From: Nemertoderma westbladi | Taxonomy: Eukaryota > Xenacoelomorpha > Nemertodermatida > Nemertodermatidae | Assembly (NCBI GenBank): GCA_032718475.1 | Contig: JAUCBJ010006039.1 | Span: 21,680-85,679 of the forward strand | Direction of reading: 5' to 3' | DNA length: 64,000 bases | Shown here: in pieces, positions 11,432 to 22,700 of the stretch | How the letters are laid out: every line of letters starts with the position of its first letter | Numbering within the stretch: position 1 is the first letter of the stretch | Position numbers and translations under genes: made by a program | Notes under the pieces: generated by a model | Told to the model about the DNA's origin: nothing | What the model saw: only the letters and a program-made list of their open reading frames with translations | Databases searched by the model: none

Positions 11432-12680
11432 TATCCCGATCGGGATATATGAATATATCCCGATCGGGATATTTACATATCCCGATCGGGATATAGGGCC
11501 TATTCATCCTTTCCAAAAGGCGACCTAAACTATAAAAAAGCGACCCAAACAGCCAAATGGCGCCATTCAGGCATTCAGCAGATACCGGTAGATCAGAAAA
11601 AATCTGAAAATGGGGTATATTCGTTTGTGCCCCGCAAAGTGGTGTCAGGGCTTTCAAAATATATTGCAGAGTGAAAATCATATAGGCCTATTTTGTAAAT
11701 ATCCCGATCGGGATATATATTGTGGTCAGGCTGTCAGGTGGTAGGCTAATCATGAGACATGAGCAGATCAGCAGATGAGATGATTGTATTTTTTTGTATT
11801 TATAATGTATAAGTGTACCATTACTGGATTAGGAGGGCAGCTGGGTAGAGGGTGTGTGTAACTACTACCAGACAGCCAGAACCAGACTACAAACAGACAG
11901 ACAGAGAATACTGCAGTTTAGTGTGTAGTGCCGGGCCGGTACTGTATCTGCGGTAGGCAGATACTACCTGACTACTGTACTATGAAATCTCAACAGTTTG
12001 TTACAGTATCCCATATAGGCTACATCGCGAAGGTCTCTTAAATGTTTCAACAGATTGTTTCAGTATTAAACGTGCTGCACGAAGGTCTCTTAAACGTTTG
12101 AACAGATTGTTTCAGTATCTCACATACTGACATACTGCGCCCAAAGGTCCCTTACGTTTCAATAGATTGTTTCAGTATCCAACGCTGCAACGTGCTGCAT
12201 GAAGGTCTCTTAAACGTTTCAATAGATTGTTTGGTTTCAGTATCCAAATCCAATGTGCTGCATGAAGGTCTCTTAAACGTTTCACCAGATTGTTCTCTCT
12301 TACACATTTCAACGAATTGTTTCAGTACCGGTATCCCATATACTGCATACTTGGGAGAAGGTATCTTAAATGTTTGTTACGGTACCCTACCCAGGTACCC
12401 CACGTACAGACGTATGTGCTGCATGAAGGTATCTTAATTTTCTTATATTTTCTTCACGTTTTTTTAGGTGGATTTAGTTGGTTAGCAGTGCAGACTTCAC
12501 TTCACATTCTAATAATAGTCCTATTTATTGACATTCTAGTTTTCCAAATATACTGTAGTTTTACATAGTAGAGTAGAATATACAGTAGTAAATGACAGTT
12601 ATGTTATATCCCGATCGGGATATATTACCTTATAAGGGTATATCCCGATCGGGATATATTTATATATCCCGATCGGGATA
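11432..12680. repeat. Seven copies of an 18-bp perfect palindrome
   Basis: ATATCCCGATCGGGATAT, or its 16-base core, occurs at 11432-11447, 11455-11472, 11477-11494, 11699-11716, 12606-12623, 12640-12657 and 12665-12680. Three copies are clustered at each end of a 1.25-kb stretch and one lies between. The flanking bases differ, so the palindrome itself is the conserved unit. Confidence 0.9.
11985..12436. repeat. Degenerate tandem repeat, about 7 copies, 52-93 bp
   Basis: The block tgctgcatgaaggtctctta and the block gattgtttcagtatcc recur. The gaaggt core falls near 12029, 12081, 12143, 12201, 12264, 12357 and 12425. Spacing is irregular and the copies are diverged, so this is an old array. 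Confidence 0.75.
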
Positions 12681-13689
12681 GGGAACCCTACTGACTGCAG
12701 AACTGTCAGACGATGGACGAGGATAGGACGATAAACTGAAATATCTTTTAACAGTTTAAGTTCTGAAGTTCCATCAATTTAATGAAACAATATTTTCGCC
12801 TCCGTTTTCAGTTTTTATATTTTATATTTTCCGTGCATATATTATATACTGTCAGACTGAGGCCTATTTATGTTACTAATTTTAGATAGGGCCCTATATC
12901 TTTTTAAATAGGCCTATGCTAGTAAGAGTAACTATTTTTAGATATTCATTTTAAATATTTTTAGATAAGCTTGTTCAGTTGTTAGCCTAACAAGCTTTTA
13001 GGCCTAGCGCCTAGGCCTATGGCTTGGGGAGGGGGGGATTAACATAACTCTTAATTATTTTTTGCGTTAAATTTCAGTTGTAATTATATATTTGCTCTAT
13101 TTGCTGCTTTATTTCATTTATTTTTTAAATTACATACTACGGTCTACCATATTTTAATCCGTAATGTTTTATTACGTCATAACTATTGTTTTTTTTTTCT
13201 TATTTTCTTTTTACCTAAGTTTTACATATCTCGATTTTACGACCTATTCGAGCTGCTTTATTTTTAAATTACGGTCTACCATACTTTATTCCTTGTGTGT
13301 GTATCTCTGTACTTCATAACTATTGCTATATTTACTGCCTATGTTTTACATAACTCGATTTTATGACATATTTGCTGCTTTATTTTTAAATTCTTTCTGT
13401 TATATTTTTAAATTTTTAACTGAACTACGGTCTACCAGATTTTAATTATTTGCTCTGTTATATTTCTATCTGCACCAGAACTTATATTTTTTATTTTTTT
13501 TATTTTTTTAAATTATGTACTATGTCTTCCATATTTTATTTCTTTGTGTCAGTCGGAACATCATAAATATTGCTATATCTATAACTTAATTTTTTAGTGT
13601 TTTCCATATTTCGAATTGCTGTTATATTTTTTAATTACGTAGGTACTGTACTATGGTCTACCATATTTTATTTAGTTGCATGTTAAACT
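12681..13689. repeat. AT-rich stretch with degenerate repeats
   Basis: From about 13138 the phrase acggtctaccatattttat recurs in diverged form (13138, 13263, 13424, 13655), often followed by ataactattgctatattt. No coding signal was seen. Confidence 0.45.
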
Positions 13690-13927
13690 GCACGTGATTC
13701 CTGTTTAATTCCGTTTAATTTAAAGGGACCTCCATGGAAACGAGGTATAACCTCATGGGGCTATCCCTAACATTGTACTGTACTATAATTTAATATTATG
13801 TTGGTTGCATTATTTTTAAAACAGACAATCTCCATATATACCGGTTTTTAATATGCTGTTTGCTGTTTATGTTATGTTATTGTTATGTACGATGTTAATA
13901 AAAAACTTCAACTTCAACTTCAACTTC
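13690..13927 (+). mobile_element. Non-LTR retrotransposon (LINE)-like 3' tail
   Basis: The segment contains ggaaacgaggtataacctca, a type of sequence I associate with invertebrate LINE 3' ends. It ends in AATAAA (13897-13902) followed directly by a CTTCAA microsatellite (about 13906-13927), the usual terminal structure of such copies. No reverse-transcriptase ORF precedes it, so only a 5'-truncated tail is present. Confidence 0.4.
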
Positions 13928-16449
13928 TACTATTTTTTAGTTTATTGTGTTTTTTTTTCACCTGTCAGTTAGGGACCATCCTTATTTAAGCAATAAAAAT
14001 TATTGCATAACGTTATTGCCACGCCTGCACACGATTTTTCGTGCGCACAATTTTTCAGCCGCGCAATATTGGACAATGACAATAAATATACCGCGCCACA
14101 TACAGACATATACAATACACCACATTTTAACAATGTAAATGAAAAACATATGCGAGCGAAGCGGCACAATTTTTTCATTAACAATGCAAAACAGCAAAAT
14201 GAAAAAGAAACGCGAGCAAAACTCAAAGTGAGCGAAATTTAGACATTTGAACAATCTGACAATGGAAAATGCAAAGAAACTGGAGCGAAGCGAGCGAAAT
14301 TTTTTGTGGTAAATTATTTTTCTCACTTTGCAACATTGCATGCACGTAAACTTTTTTACACCTCATCCGCTTGTTCGCGCGCGCACTTTATGACTTTTGA
14401 TCTTTTTTTGCATACATTACTACGCACTTTTGTTGTCTTTCACACAATTTCGCGCACTTTTATTTCAATTCCATGCGCTTTTACCCCGCACTATTTCAAA
14501 TATGCGCACAACAACGCCTTGCGATTTTTGCATTTCATTTGCCTGTTTGCAGCCTGGCTTAGCACTTCACGTCCTGGAGCTGGAACTTTTAGTTGTAGAA
14601 CTGTTGTCCGGTTCCAATCTACCAACCCCTTGGTCAATTTAGTATGATTTGGGTGTTTAGACGGACCGATTCACCGACGCCTCTCTGCCTCTATAGCAAA
14701 ATTCGGCGTCGCCTCAACAACCGCAGAACCGAGAAGCTACCGGTATAGGCCTATGGAGTTTTCATCTCTAGACGCTAGACCATACTGCCATACAGACAAC
14801 AGATACCGGTACAACAGTACAAGCAGTCAAGGGGGTAAACTAGTGAAAAATTGTGAAACTAAAAAAGGTCGAAGGTAGGAGAAAATTCTAAGAATCTTTG
14901 TCAGTTTGTGGAGCTCGATTTTTTAATTTCGACTTCGTAAGCCCGGTAGGCATGAAAATGCGGGTGCGATGCGCGTAAATAATTTTAGTTGTTTTCCTGG
15001 GCTTCGTTGACCAACTTCAACACTTTCAATCGAAATTTCCCTCTTCAGAAAGTTTCTAATGTCAATGAGTTTCGAATTCGTCAAAACAAATCGGGTCGGG
15101 GGTCGTACCGTCCGTTTTCACGCTATCTCATAAAACGCTTATTTCGCATCATTCGACAAGAATCGCCATACGGAAACGCGAATACCGTAGCGTAGCTCGG
15201 CCTCACCCGCACGTTCACCTACGGCTGTACTGTCTGACTGTACGGAATACAGATACGATACTTTCATTGTTGGGTAGAGGACAGGAGAAAGAGCTCTAGA
15301 AGAACTAGCGTAGGTACCCGTCTGCCCAGTACCAGATTTCATCGAAATCCGAGGAAAAAATGTTATGGTAATGTTATGCCTATAGTATCATAGCCATAAT
15401 ACTAATACCGGACCAGACCGGCAGACCGGTGCTGTAATAGAGTAATTATTGATATAAATCTACATATTGAACTACCGGTAGTATATACAATAGAATCACT
15501 AATATACCTACAGTATGTACTGTAGTAGGCTTAAACAATATAGGTTTTATATAGCATACCTACTTTATATAGCAATATAGATAGAGTGAACTCGAACTGC
15601 GAATATTGATTTGATATACGGTAGGCCTACTGAATACGGTACGGTAGTCTACAAGAAGAGATTCATTACATGATTGGTTCATTCATATGAAGTCGCGTCA
15701 CGTTCTGTCCAAAATAATACCGGTACCGTAATAAAATGACGATATATACGGGACAATTAGCAGGGAAGGAAGAGAAACCTATCGGAAAATCAGATGGTTA
15801 CACAGAGCTGAAAATAGGTTAGTAATGCAGTGAGTTGCTGTACCTTGTAGTGTAGGCCTACCAGTTGGAGGTAGAATAAAACGTCTGTCCTTATGTGATC
15901 TGATCTGACAGCATCTGATTCTATAACCAATCAGGAGAAAGAGATACAATATTTACCTAACTGTCTGTTAGGTAAATAGCCAATAGCTAAATAGGGGATC
16001 ACGTTTCAGGTTGCCTGTTACGTATCAGTATCATCATATAAAGTAGCAGTACAGGCATACCGGTATGCATCTAATGCACAAAGGCATGTTATTATATATT
16101 AAAAATGCGATATACAGTAGGATGAAGGATGGCGGGTATGAAAGTTGTGTGATTGTCCCAGCAAACATGGATAGTTTCAGATGTAAACAACTTTCGTAGA
16201 TTTAGTTGGTGTTGAAACATTAAACTTTAAACGGTAATGATACTTATTAATATATTACATTTAAAATATTTATTGTTTGTTTGTTACGCTAAACAGCTAA
16301 AGGGAAAGCAGGAAGGGGTATCTCTCTAGGCCTACTGTGTACTTGTGTATATGACGAAACACTTAACATGCCCCATATTGCCAGCTGATAAAGTGGAGTT
16401 TATACCCAGACGATGAAAGAATATGGGAAGGTGGATGGGAATGTGGGAA
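13928..16449. other. No gene seen; CpG-containing AT-rich DNA
   Basis: Between 14000 and 14520 a motif of the type gcgagcgaaattttt recurs in both orientations and opens several ORFs by chance. From 14900 to 15350 the sequence is richer in CpG and could hold a promoter. I looked here for the missing ITM2 start exon and found no convincing one. Confidence 0.3.
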
Positions 16450-17040
16450 TTAATAAACACTGTTATTACCTTCCAATTGAAGGAAAAGAGCAGGTTACAG
16501 CGGTTGTAATTTCTAACCAAAACAATAAACGATGTTGTTACCTACAAATTGAGGGAAAGGATAATATGTTACTGCGGCGGCTTGTTTACACCCACCTTCT
16601 TACTAACCGTCCGACTGACTGATCAATAGATCACCCCCCTCAAAAAATAAAGGACATCGCGCACGCGCATAAAACACTTAATAAAGATAAATTTAATAAA
16701 AAATATCGACCAATAAAAAATCGACCGAAAAATGAAATCCTGGTATTCTTCACATGGGCGAAGAATACCAGACTTTCTGCCGTTTTATTTCACTTTGCAG
16801 TTACCCCCATGTGAAGAATACCAGGTTTTCACCAAAAACACAGGTTACAGAAGGGCTGAATATAACCAAAACAATAAACGAATTAGTATATGTGCAGGTT
16901 ATAAGACATAAATAAGCTCTATAATACACTCAATAAAGAAAAATAAAAAAGTAAAATCTTCAATATAAAATTCCAATAAAAGTCTACCGAAAAGTGAAAT
17001 CCTGATATTCTTCACATGGGCGGTATTCTTCACAAGGACC
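16450..17040 (+). repeat. Dispersed repeat family, clustered copies
   Basis: Two tandem copies (16450-16590) and a third (16841-16880) share gagcaggttacag and taaccaaaacaataaac. A second block, accgaaaaatgaaatcctg followed by attcttcacatgggcg, occurs at about 16724-16760 and again at about 16984-17021, so a larger segment has been duplicated. The same family appears on the minus strand at 19036-19162 and 63845-63911. Confidence 0.6.
16739..16825. repeat. Perfect 20-bp inverted repeat
   Basis: The arms are cctggtattcttcacatggg (16739-16758) and its exact complement (16806-16825). A second, shorter hairpin within the left arm (tggtattctt against aagaatacca, 16741-16770) makes the structure nested. 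Confidence 0.85.
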
Positions 17041-17175
17041 AGCACCAAAATTTGGCACCAGCCGCTAAAAACAAATTTAAAATTTCTAGCTTATTTTATT
17101 TGAATTCCTTTTAGTTCGTTTCAGTTAGTCTTTTAGTTAGTATCGTTAGTTTCAGAGCGGGAGGTATTATATTGA

Positions 17176-17194
17176 CCCCCCCCCCCCCCCCCCA
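17176..17194. repeat. Poly-C tract
   Basis: A run of about 18 C residues. Its length is likely to be unstable. Confidence 0.8.
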
Positions 17195-17339
17195 ACCGGG
17201 TTTAAGGGGAATACCGGGGAAACTTCACATGCTGACATAGACAGAAAGTCCAGTACTCATTTAGCTACCATTTAAGGATGCAAGTCAGAGATGCCTCGCT
17301 AAACCCTTCAAAACATTCGTGCCGAAACGAAAACTACTT

Positions 17340-17422
17340 TTGCCCCATGCCGGGGTTGAACCCACTAACCCACAACCTCCGAGAGATGTGAATTCAATAT
17401 AACCACTACACCAAGGTGCCCT
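17340..17422 (-). mobile_element. tRNA-derived SINE head
   Basis: On the minus strand an A-box-like ttggtgtagtgg (17404-17415) and a B-box-like gggttcaaccc (17353-17363) lie about 50 bases apart, the layout of a pol III promoter. The ctcggaggttgtgggtt stretch before the B box is typical of tRNA-derived SINEs. No good cloverleaf or acceptor stem forms, so I do not call a functional tRNA gene. Confidence 0.55.
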
Positions 17423-18417
17423 CTGAACCAAGGTGGAACAAGTGTCAGATACCGTCAGATCAGATCAGATAAGGACAGACGTTTTAGCCATCCTATACCA
17501 GTTGCAGTTACTGGTACCAGCACCAGGTAGATGTTCACGGGCATACAGACATAGTCAAAAAATAATTAAAAAATTGAAAATAATAAAAAAATTTACTTAG
17601 AAAATAATTAAGAAAGGAAACACAAATTATAATAAAAATTTAAAAACGAAAAAATTATAAATTAATTTTCAACTCTTATCACACTACAGGTGCCACTTTT
17701 TATATGGAAAACATAAGTTGTGAATGTTTTTTTTTCAATTTGGTTGAAGTCTACCCAACGCTCAATGCCACAAAAGTTATCCCACTACAATCGCGATCAT
17801 CGCTAACGTCGTGATGGGGTGTTTTGCGACAAGATACTATCATAGCGAAGCATTAGCTGTGAGAGTGTTTCTCATTTTAGGTTTTTTTAGTGGTGTTATG
17901 GGTCAAGTACACCCTGAAGTATACCATTGCAGTTCCAATAAGCATAAAATGAGTCAAATACCACCACTAAAAGTCAACAAAGTGATATATATATATACAG
18001 ATACCTATATCACCTCGCAATAGCACAAGATCTTGAATTGTAATATGAAATATACACCATGACTGCAAAAGTACTGATGATTTGGTCATAAAATGTGATT
18101 ATTGTCCAACTAAATTATACATTGCAGTTTCAATGAACCCAAAATGAGACCCAAAAGGCCAGAACACCACTAAGAAAGCCTACAATAAGAATTATTCACA
18201 TATACTTAGCAATCTATCGCATCGCGATTAGGCCGAAGTCTTGGCTTGTGAAATACAGGCCATACACAATACAGTAGCTTCATAATACTGATAATTTGGT
18301 CTTAAAAGTTAAAGTTAAAACATGCCTCTAGCTGTCTAGCTGTCTAGTACAACTAAATCGACCATTGTGGTTCCAATGAAACCAAAATGAGTCACAAAGC
18401 ACCAGTAAACGAGCACC
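17423..18417. other. No gene seen
   Basis: AT-rich DNA with A-rich runs near 17560-17670. Two loosely similar segments (about 17920-18010 and 18120-18220) share a ttgcagtt-ccaat block with aaaatgagtc and suggest another degraded repeat. Confidence 0.35.
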
Positions 18418-18645
18418 ATAACGTTATGGGGTATTTTTATACCCCATCTTACATAACTAAGTTGTTTTCAAATTAAGGGCCCATAACATTTTTCATAAAC
18501 AAAATTTTATGGGTTTGACCAACACAATCGTTAAATTACAAGTTTTTTGGAAGATACTATGAAGCTGAAACATACATAATATGAGAGATTGTCGAAAAAT
18601 ATCAAAAGTAATCCCCTTGGGGTATTATTTTACCCCACGTTACCG
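18418..18645. mobile_element. Small foldback/MITE-like element
   Basis: The left end contains taacgttatggggtat followed by atacccca. The right end contains the near complement (tggggtattattttacccca, then cgttacc). Each end is also a hairpin in itself. The roughly 228-bp interval resembles a nonautonomous element, but no clear target-site duplication was found. Confidence 0.35.
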
Positions 18646-19486
18646 GGGGAGGGTTAAAGCAGTAATTTAACATTAGGCTCTTATCACTAATCTAATAAAT
18701 TTTGTGGAATTTCGGACTTTTTGCTATTGGCCCGAATGGAAAATAGTAATTAGCGCTTCATTACTTGGGGTTACAGTACTACTTTAATTATTGTTTGGGC
18801 CGCCACTCTTGTAACCTGCGAAGCCAACTAGATCTGTGAAAAGTGGCGCCTCTTGTTTTCAGGGCTCCAGGGCTTACAGCAGTAATAGTACATACAGTGT
18901 GCTACAGGACCGCTACTGTAGTACTTTGCAGTGTAGACCGTTGGACCATTTCTGCATTATTGTTTTACAGTTTTATGTTATCAAACTCAGAAACTGCTTA
19001 CCTTGTTGTGTATTTTTCACTACGACTGTGTGTGATCGTTTATTGTTTTGCTTAGAAAAGCCCGCTTCTGTAACCTACTCCTTTCCCTCAATTGGTAAAG
19101 TGGCCGTTTTTCTTTTGGTTAGAAAACCCTTCCTTTGTACCTGCTCCTTTCCCTAAATTGGTTTATGACGTGTGTTACTTATATTATGCGGAGGCCTCCA
19201 AACACGTTAATCCCGGCCTATAATATGATGTGAATACAGGGTTCTCCTGTATTGAAATTGCTAAAACCAGCCCAGCACCAGGCAGATACGAATTATTCGA
19301 TGGCTGCCGTGTCTCAGCACCTAAGTAGGAAAATCTGTGTGTGATTGTTGCATGTAGGTCCACAACCCGAATAGGCCTATCAATGGAGCCGAATTGTCCT
19401 GCTTCCGGGAATATTAGAAAACTGTAGGTAGAGGTGAGCGTGAGGGTCTGGTCGGTTTATATAATAATAAATAAATTATCTTTCAG
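18646..19486. other. No gene seen; contains dispersed-repeat copies
   Basis: Upstream sequence or intron before the ITM2 membrane exon. It contains minus-strand copies of the gagcaggttacag / aaccaaaacaata family at about 18785-18821 and 19036-19162. The final 20 bases are the T-rich tract and AG acceptor of the exon at 19487. Confidence 0.45.
19036..19162 (-). repeat. Dispersed repeat family, two tandem minus-strand copies
   Basis: The reverse complement reads ccaattgagggaaaggag, ggttacag and aaaacaataaacga. A second copy lies at 19120-19162. It matches the + strand copies at 16450-16590. Confidence 0.6.
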
Positions 19487-19702
19487 AATGCCCACCAACT
19501 CCGCGTTCCCAGAGCACCCCAGCTGGGGTGATCATAGCCCGGGCGAACCGCGCTAGTAAGAACTTCCGATGTGCTCTAACAATTCTTCTGGGACTCAGCG
19601 CCCTCATTGTTATCGTTATGTGTCTCTCCGGGTTCCTTATTTACCGACATTGGCATCGCAACAGGTACTCCTCTGTATGTCGCGTTCGATTCGGCGATGA
19701 AG
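19487..19702 (+). CDS. ITM2: ITM2-like exon: cytosolic tail and membrane anchor
   Basis: The acceptor is ctttcag (19480-19486), and the first two bases complete a codon from an unseen upstream exon. The product starts CPPTPRSQSTPAG, has basic residues (RANRASKNFR) before a 24-residue hydrophobic segment, then RHWHRNRY. Positive charge on both sides leaves topology to the family rule (N-terminus inside). The chosen donor, gaag|GTTGGT at 19703, is the one whose phase fits the next exon and creates the Asp of DVYG. Other GTs at 19665 and 19675 would be out of phase. Confidence 0.78.
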
Positions 19703-22700
19703 GTTGGTCTAACACACCGGAATTCAAATTATTAAGTTTATCTAAAATACATTTGTTTCCTTTTTAGTTGTTTTTAACTTATTAAGCACAGCTCCAATTC
19801 TGTGGTTTATTTTAGGGTTGTAAGAAACCACCATATATTTTTAAAAGTGCGAACATGCTCCTAAATGGACCGAGCACCGCCCTGTCTGACTGCCTCCATC
19901 CCCGGAACCATGGACCCGCCCTATCTGACTGCATCCATCCCCAGAACCATGAACCCCGCCCTGTCTGACGGCCTCCATCCCCGGAACCATGGATCCCGCC
20001 CTGTCTGACGGCCTCCATCCCCAGAACCATGGACCCCGCCCTGTCTGACGGCCTCCATCCCCAGAACCATAGACCCCTCCCTGTCTCCATCTTCGGAACC
20101 ATGAACCACGCCCTGTCTGACTGTCCCCATCCCAAGAAACATGGACCTCGCCCTGTCTGACTGCCTCCAACCCCGGAACCATGGACCCTGCCCTGTCTGA
20201 CGGCCTCCATCCCCGGAACCATGGACCCCGCCCTGTCTGACGGCCTCCATCCCCGGAACCATGGACCCCGCCCTGTCTGACGGCCTCCATCCCCGGAACC
20301 ATGGACCCCGCCCTGTCTGACGGCCTCCATCCCCGGAACCATGGACCCCGCCCTGTCTGACGGCCTCCATCCCCAGAACCATGGACCCCGCCCTGTCTGA
20401 CGGCCTCCATCCCCGGAACCATCGACCCCGCCCTGTCTGACTGTCTCCATCCCTGGAACCATGGACCCTGCCCTGTCTGACGGCCTCCATCCCAATAACC
20501 GTGGACCCTGCCCTGTCTGACTGTCTCCATCCCTGGAACCATGGACCTCACCCTGTCTGACTGTCTCCATCCCCGGAACCATGGACCCTGCCCTGTCTGA
20601 CGGCCTCCATCCCAATAACCATGGACCCCGCCCTGTCTGACTGTCTCCATCCCCGGAACCATGGACCCCGTCCTGTCTGACTGTCTCCATCCTCGGAACC
20701 ATGGATCCCGGCCTGTCTGAAGGCCTCCATCCCCAGAACCATGGACCCCACCCTGTCTGAAGGCCTCCATCCCCGGAACCATGGACCTCGCCCTGTCTGA
20801 CTGTCTCCATCCTCGGAACCATGTACCCCGCCCTGTCTGACGGCCTCCATCCCCGGAACCATGGACCCCGTCCTGTCTGAAGGCCTCCATCCCTGGAACC
20901 ATGGACCACATATATATTTAATATATTTGATATAATAATTAATTGTATAGTAATATATCGTAGCTTATGTGTTATAAGACCCTAAGTCGATTTTTGTCGG
21001 TTTTTACTTTTTTAATACAATTCCACACTTTAAGACATGATCTAACAGCTGGTGAAGTTTTGAACATTTTAACCAATGGGAAGTGATGATTATTACGTAA
21101 TAAAGTGAAATCCAAAAATAATAATATAAAGGCCCATTCCGACAAGTGCCTTCCAAAATCTGTTAGCAGTTGAGAAGGACTGCGAGCGCCTCACGTTCTT
21201 CCCCAACCGTTAGCAGTTGAGAAGAACTGCGAGCGCCTCACGTTCTTCCCCAACCGTTAGCAGTTGAGAAGGACTGCGAGCGCCTCACGTTCTTCCCCAA
21301 CCGTTAGCAGTTGAGAAGGACTGCGAGCGCCTCACGTTCTTCCCCAACCGTTAGCAGTTGAGAAGGACTGCGAGCGCCTCACGTTCTTCCCCAACCGTTA
21401 GCAGTTGAGAAGGACTGCGAGCGCCTCACGTTCTTCCCCAACCGTTAGCAGTTGAGAAGGACTGCGAGCGCCTCACGTTCTTCCCCAACCGTTAGCAGTT
21501 GAGAAGGACTGCGAGCGCCTCACGTTCTTCCCCAACCGTTAGCAGTTGAGAAGGACTGCGAGCGCCTCACGTTCTTCCCCAACCGTTAGCAGTTGAGAAG
21601 GACTGCGAGCGCCTCACGTTCTTCCCCAACCGTTAGCAGTTGAGAAGGACTGCGAGCGCCTCACGTTCTTCCCCAACCGTTAGCAGTTGAGAAGGACTGC
21701 GAGCGCCTCACGTTCTTCCCCAACCGTTAGCAGTTGAGAAGGACTGCGAGCGCCTCACGTTCTTCCCCAACCGTTAGCAGTTGAGAAGGACTGCGAGCGC
21801 CTCACGTTCTTCCCCAACCGTTAGCAGTTGAGAAGGACTGCGAGCGCCTCACGTTCTTCCCCAACCGTTAGCAGTTGAGAAGGACTGCGAGCGCCTCACG
21901 TTCTTCCCCAACCGTTAGCAGTTGAGAAGGACTGCGAGCGCCTCACGTTCTTCCCCAACCGTTAGCAGTTGAGAAGGACTGCGAGCGCCTCACGTTCTTC
22001 CCCAACCGTTAGCAGTTGAGAAGGACTGCGAGCGCCTCACGTTCTTCCTCAACCGTTAGCAGTTGAGAAGGACTGCGAGCGCCTCACGTTCTTCCCCAAC
22101 CGTTAGCAGTTGAGAAGGACTGCGAGCGCCTCACGTTCTTCCCCAACCGTTAGCAGTTGAGAAGGACTGCGAGCGCCTCACGTTCTTCCCCAACCATTAG
22201 CAGTTGAGAAGGACTGCGAGCGCCTCACGTTCTTCCTCAACCGTTAGCAGTTGAGAAGGACTGCGAGCGCCTCACGTTCTTCCCCAACCGTTAGCAGTTG
22301 AGAAGGACTGCGAGCGCCTCACGTTCTTCCCCAACCGTTAGCAGTTGAGAAGGACTGCGAGCGCCTCACGTTCTTCCCCAACCGTTAGCAGTTGAGAAGG
22401 ACTGCGAGCGCCTCACGTTCTTCCCCAACCATTAGCAGTTGAGAAGGACTGCGAGCGCCTCACGTTCTTCCCCAACCGTTAGCAGTTGAGAAGGACTGCG
22501 AGCGCCTCACGTTCTTCCCCAACCGTTCGCAGTTGAGAAGGACTGCGAGCGCCTCACGTTCTTCCCCAACCGTTAGCAGTTGAGAAGGACTGCGAGCGCC
22601 TCACGTTCTTCCCCAACCGTTAGCAGTTGAGAAGGACTGCGAGCGCCTCACGTTCTTCCCCAACCATTAGCAGTTGAGAAGGACTGCGAGCGCCTCACGT

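Noticed and set aside
14989-15195. Start exon of ITM2
   Set aside because: The ORFs here lack ITM2 N-terminal character and no donor of the required phase with a good ATG was found; the first exon remains unplaced.
17340-17422. Functional tRNA gene
   Set aside because: A and B boxes are present, but no cloverleaf or acceptor stem forms; a SINE head is the better reading.
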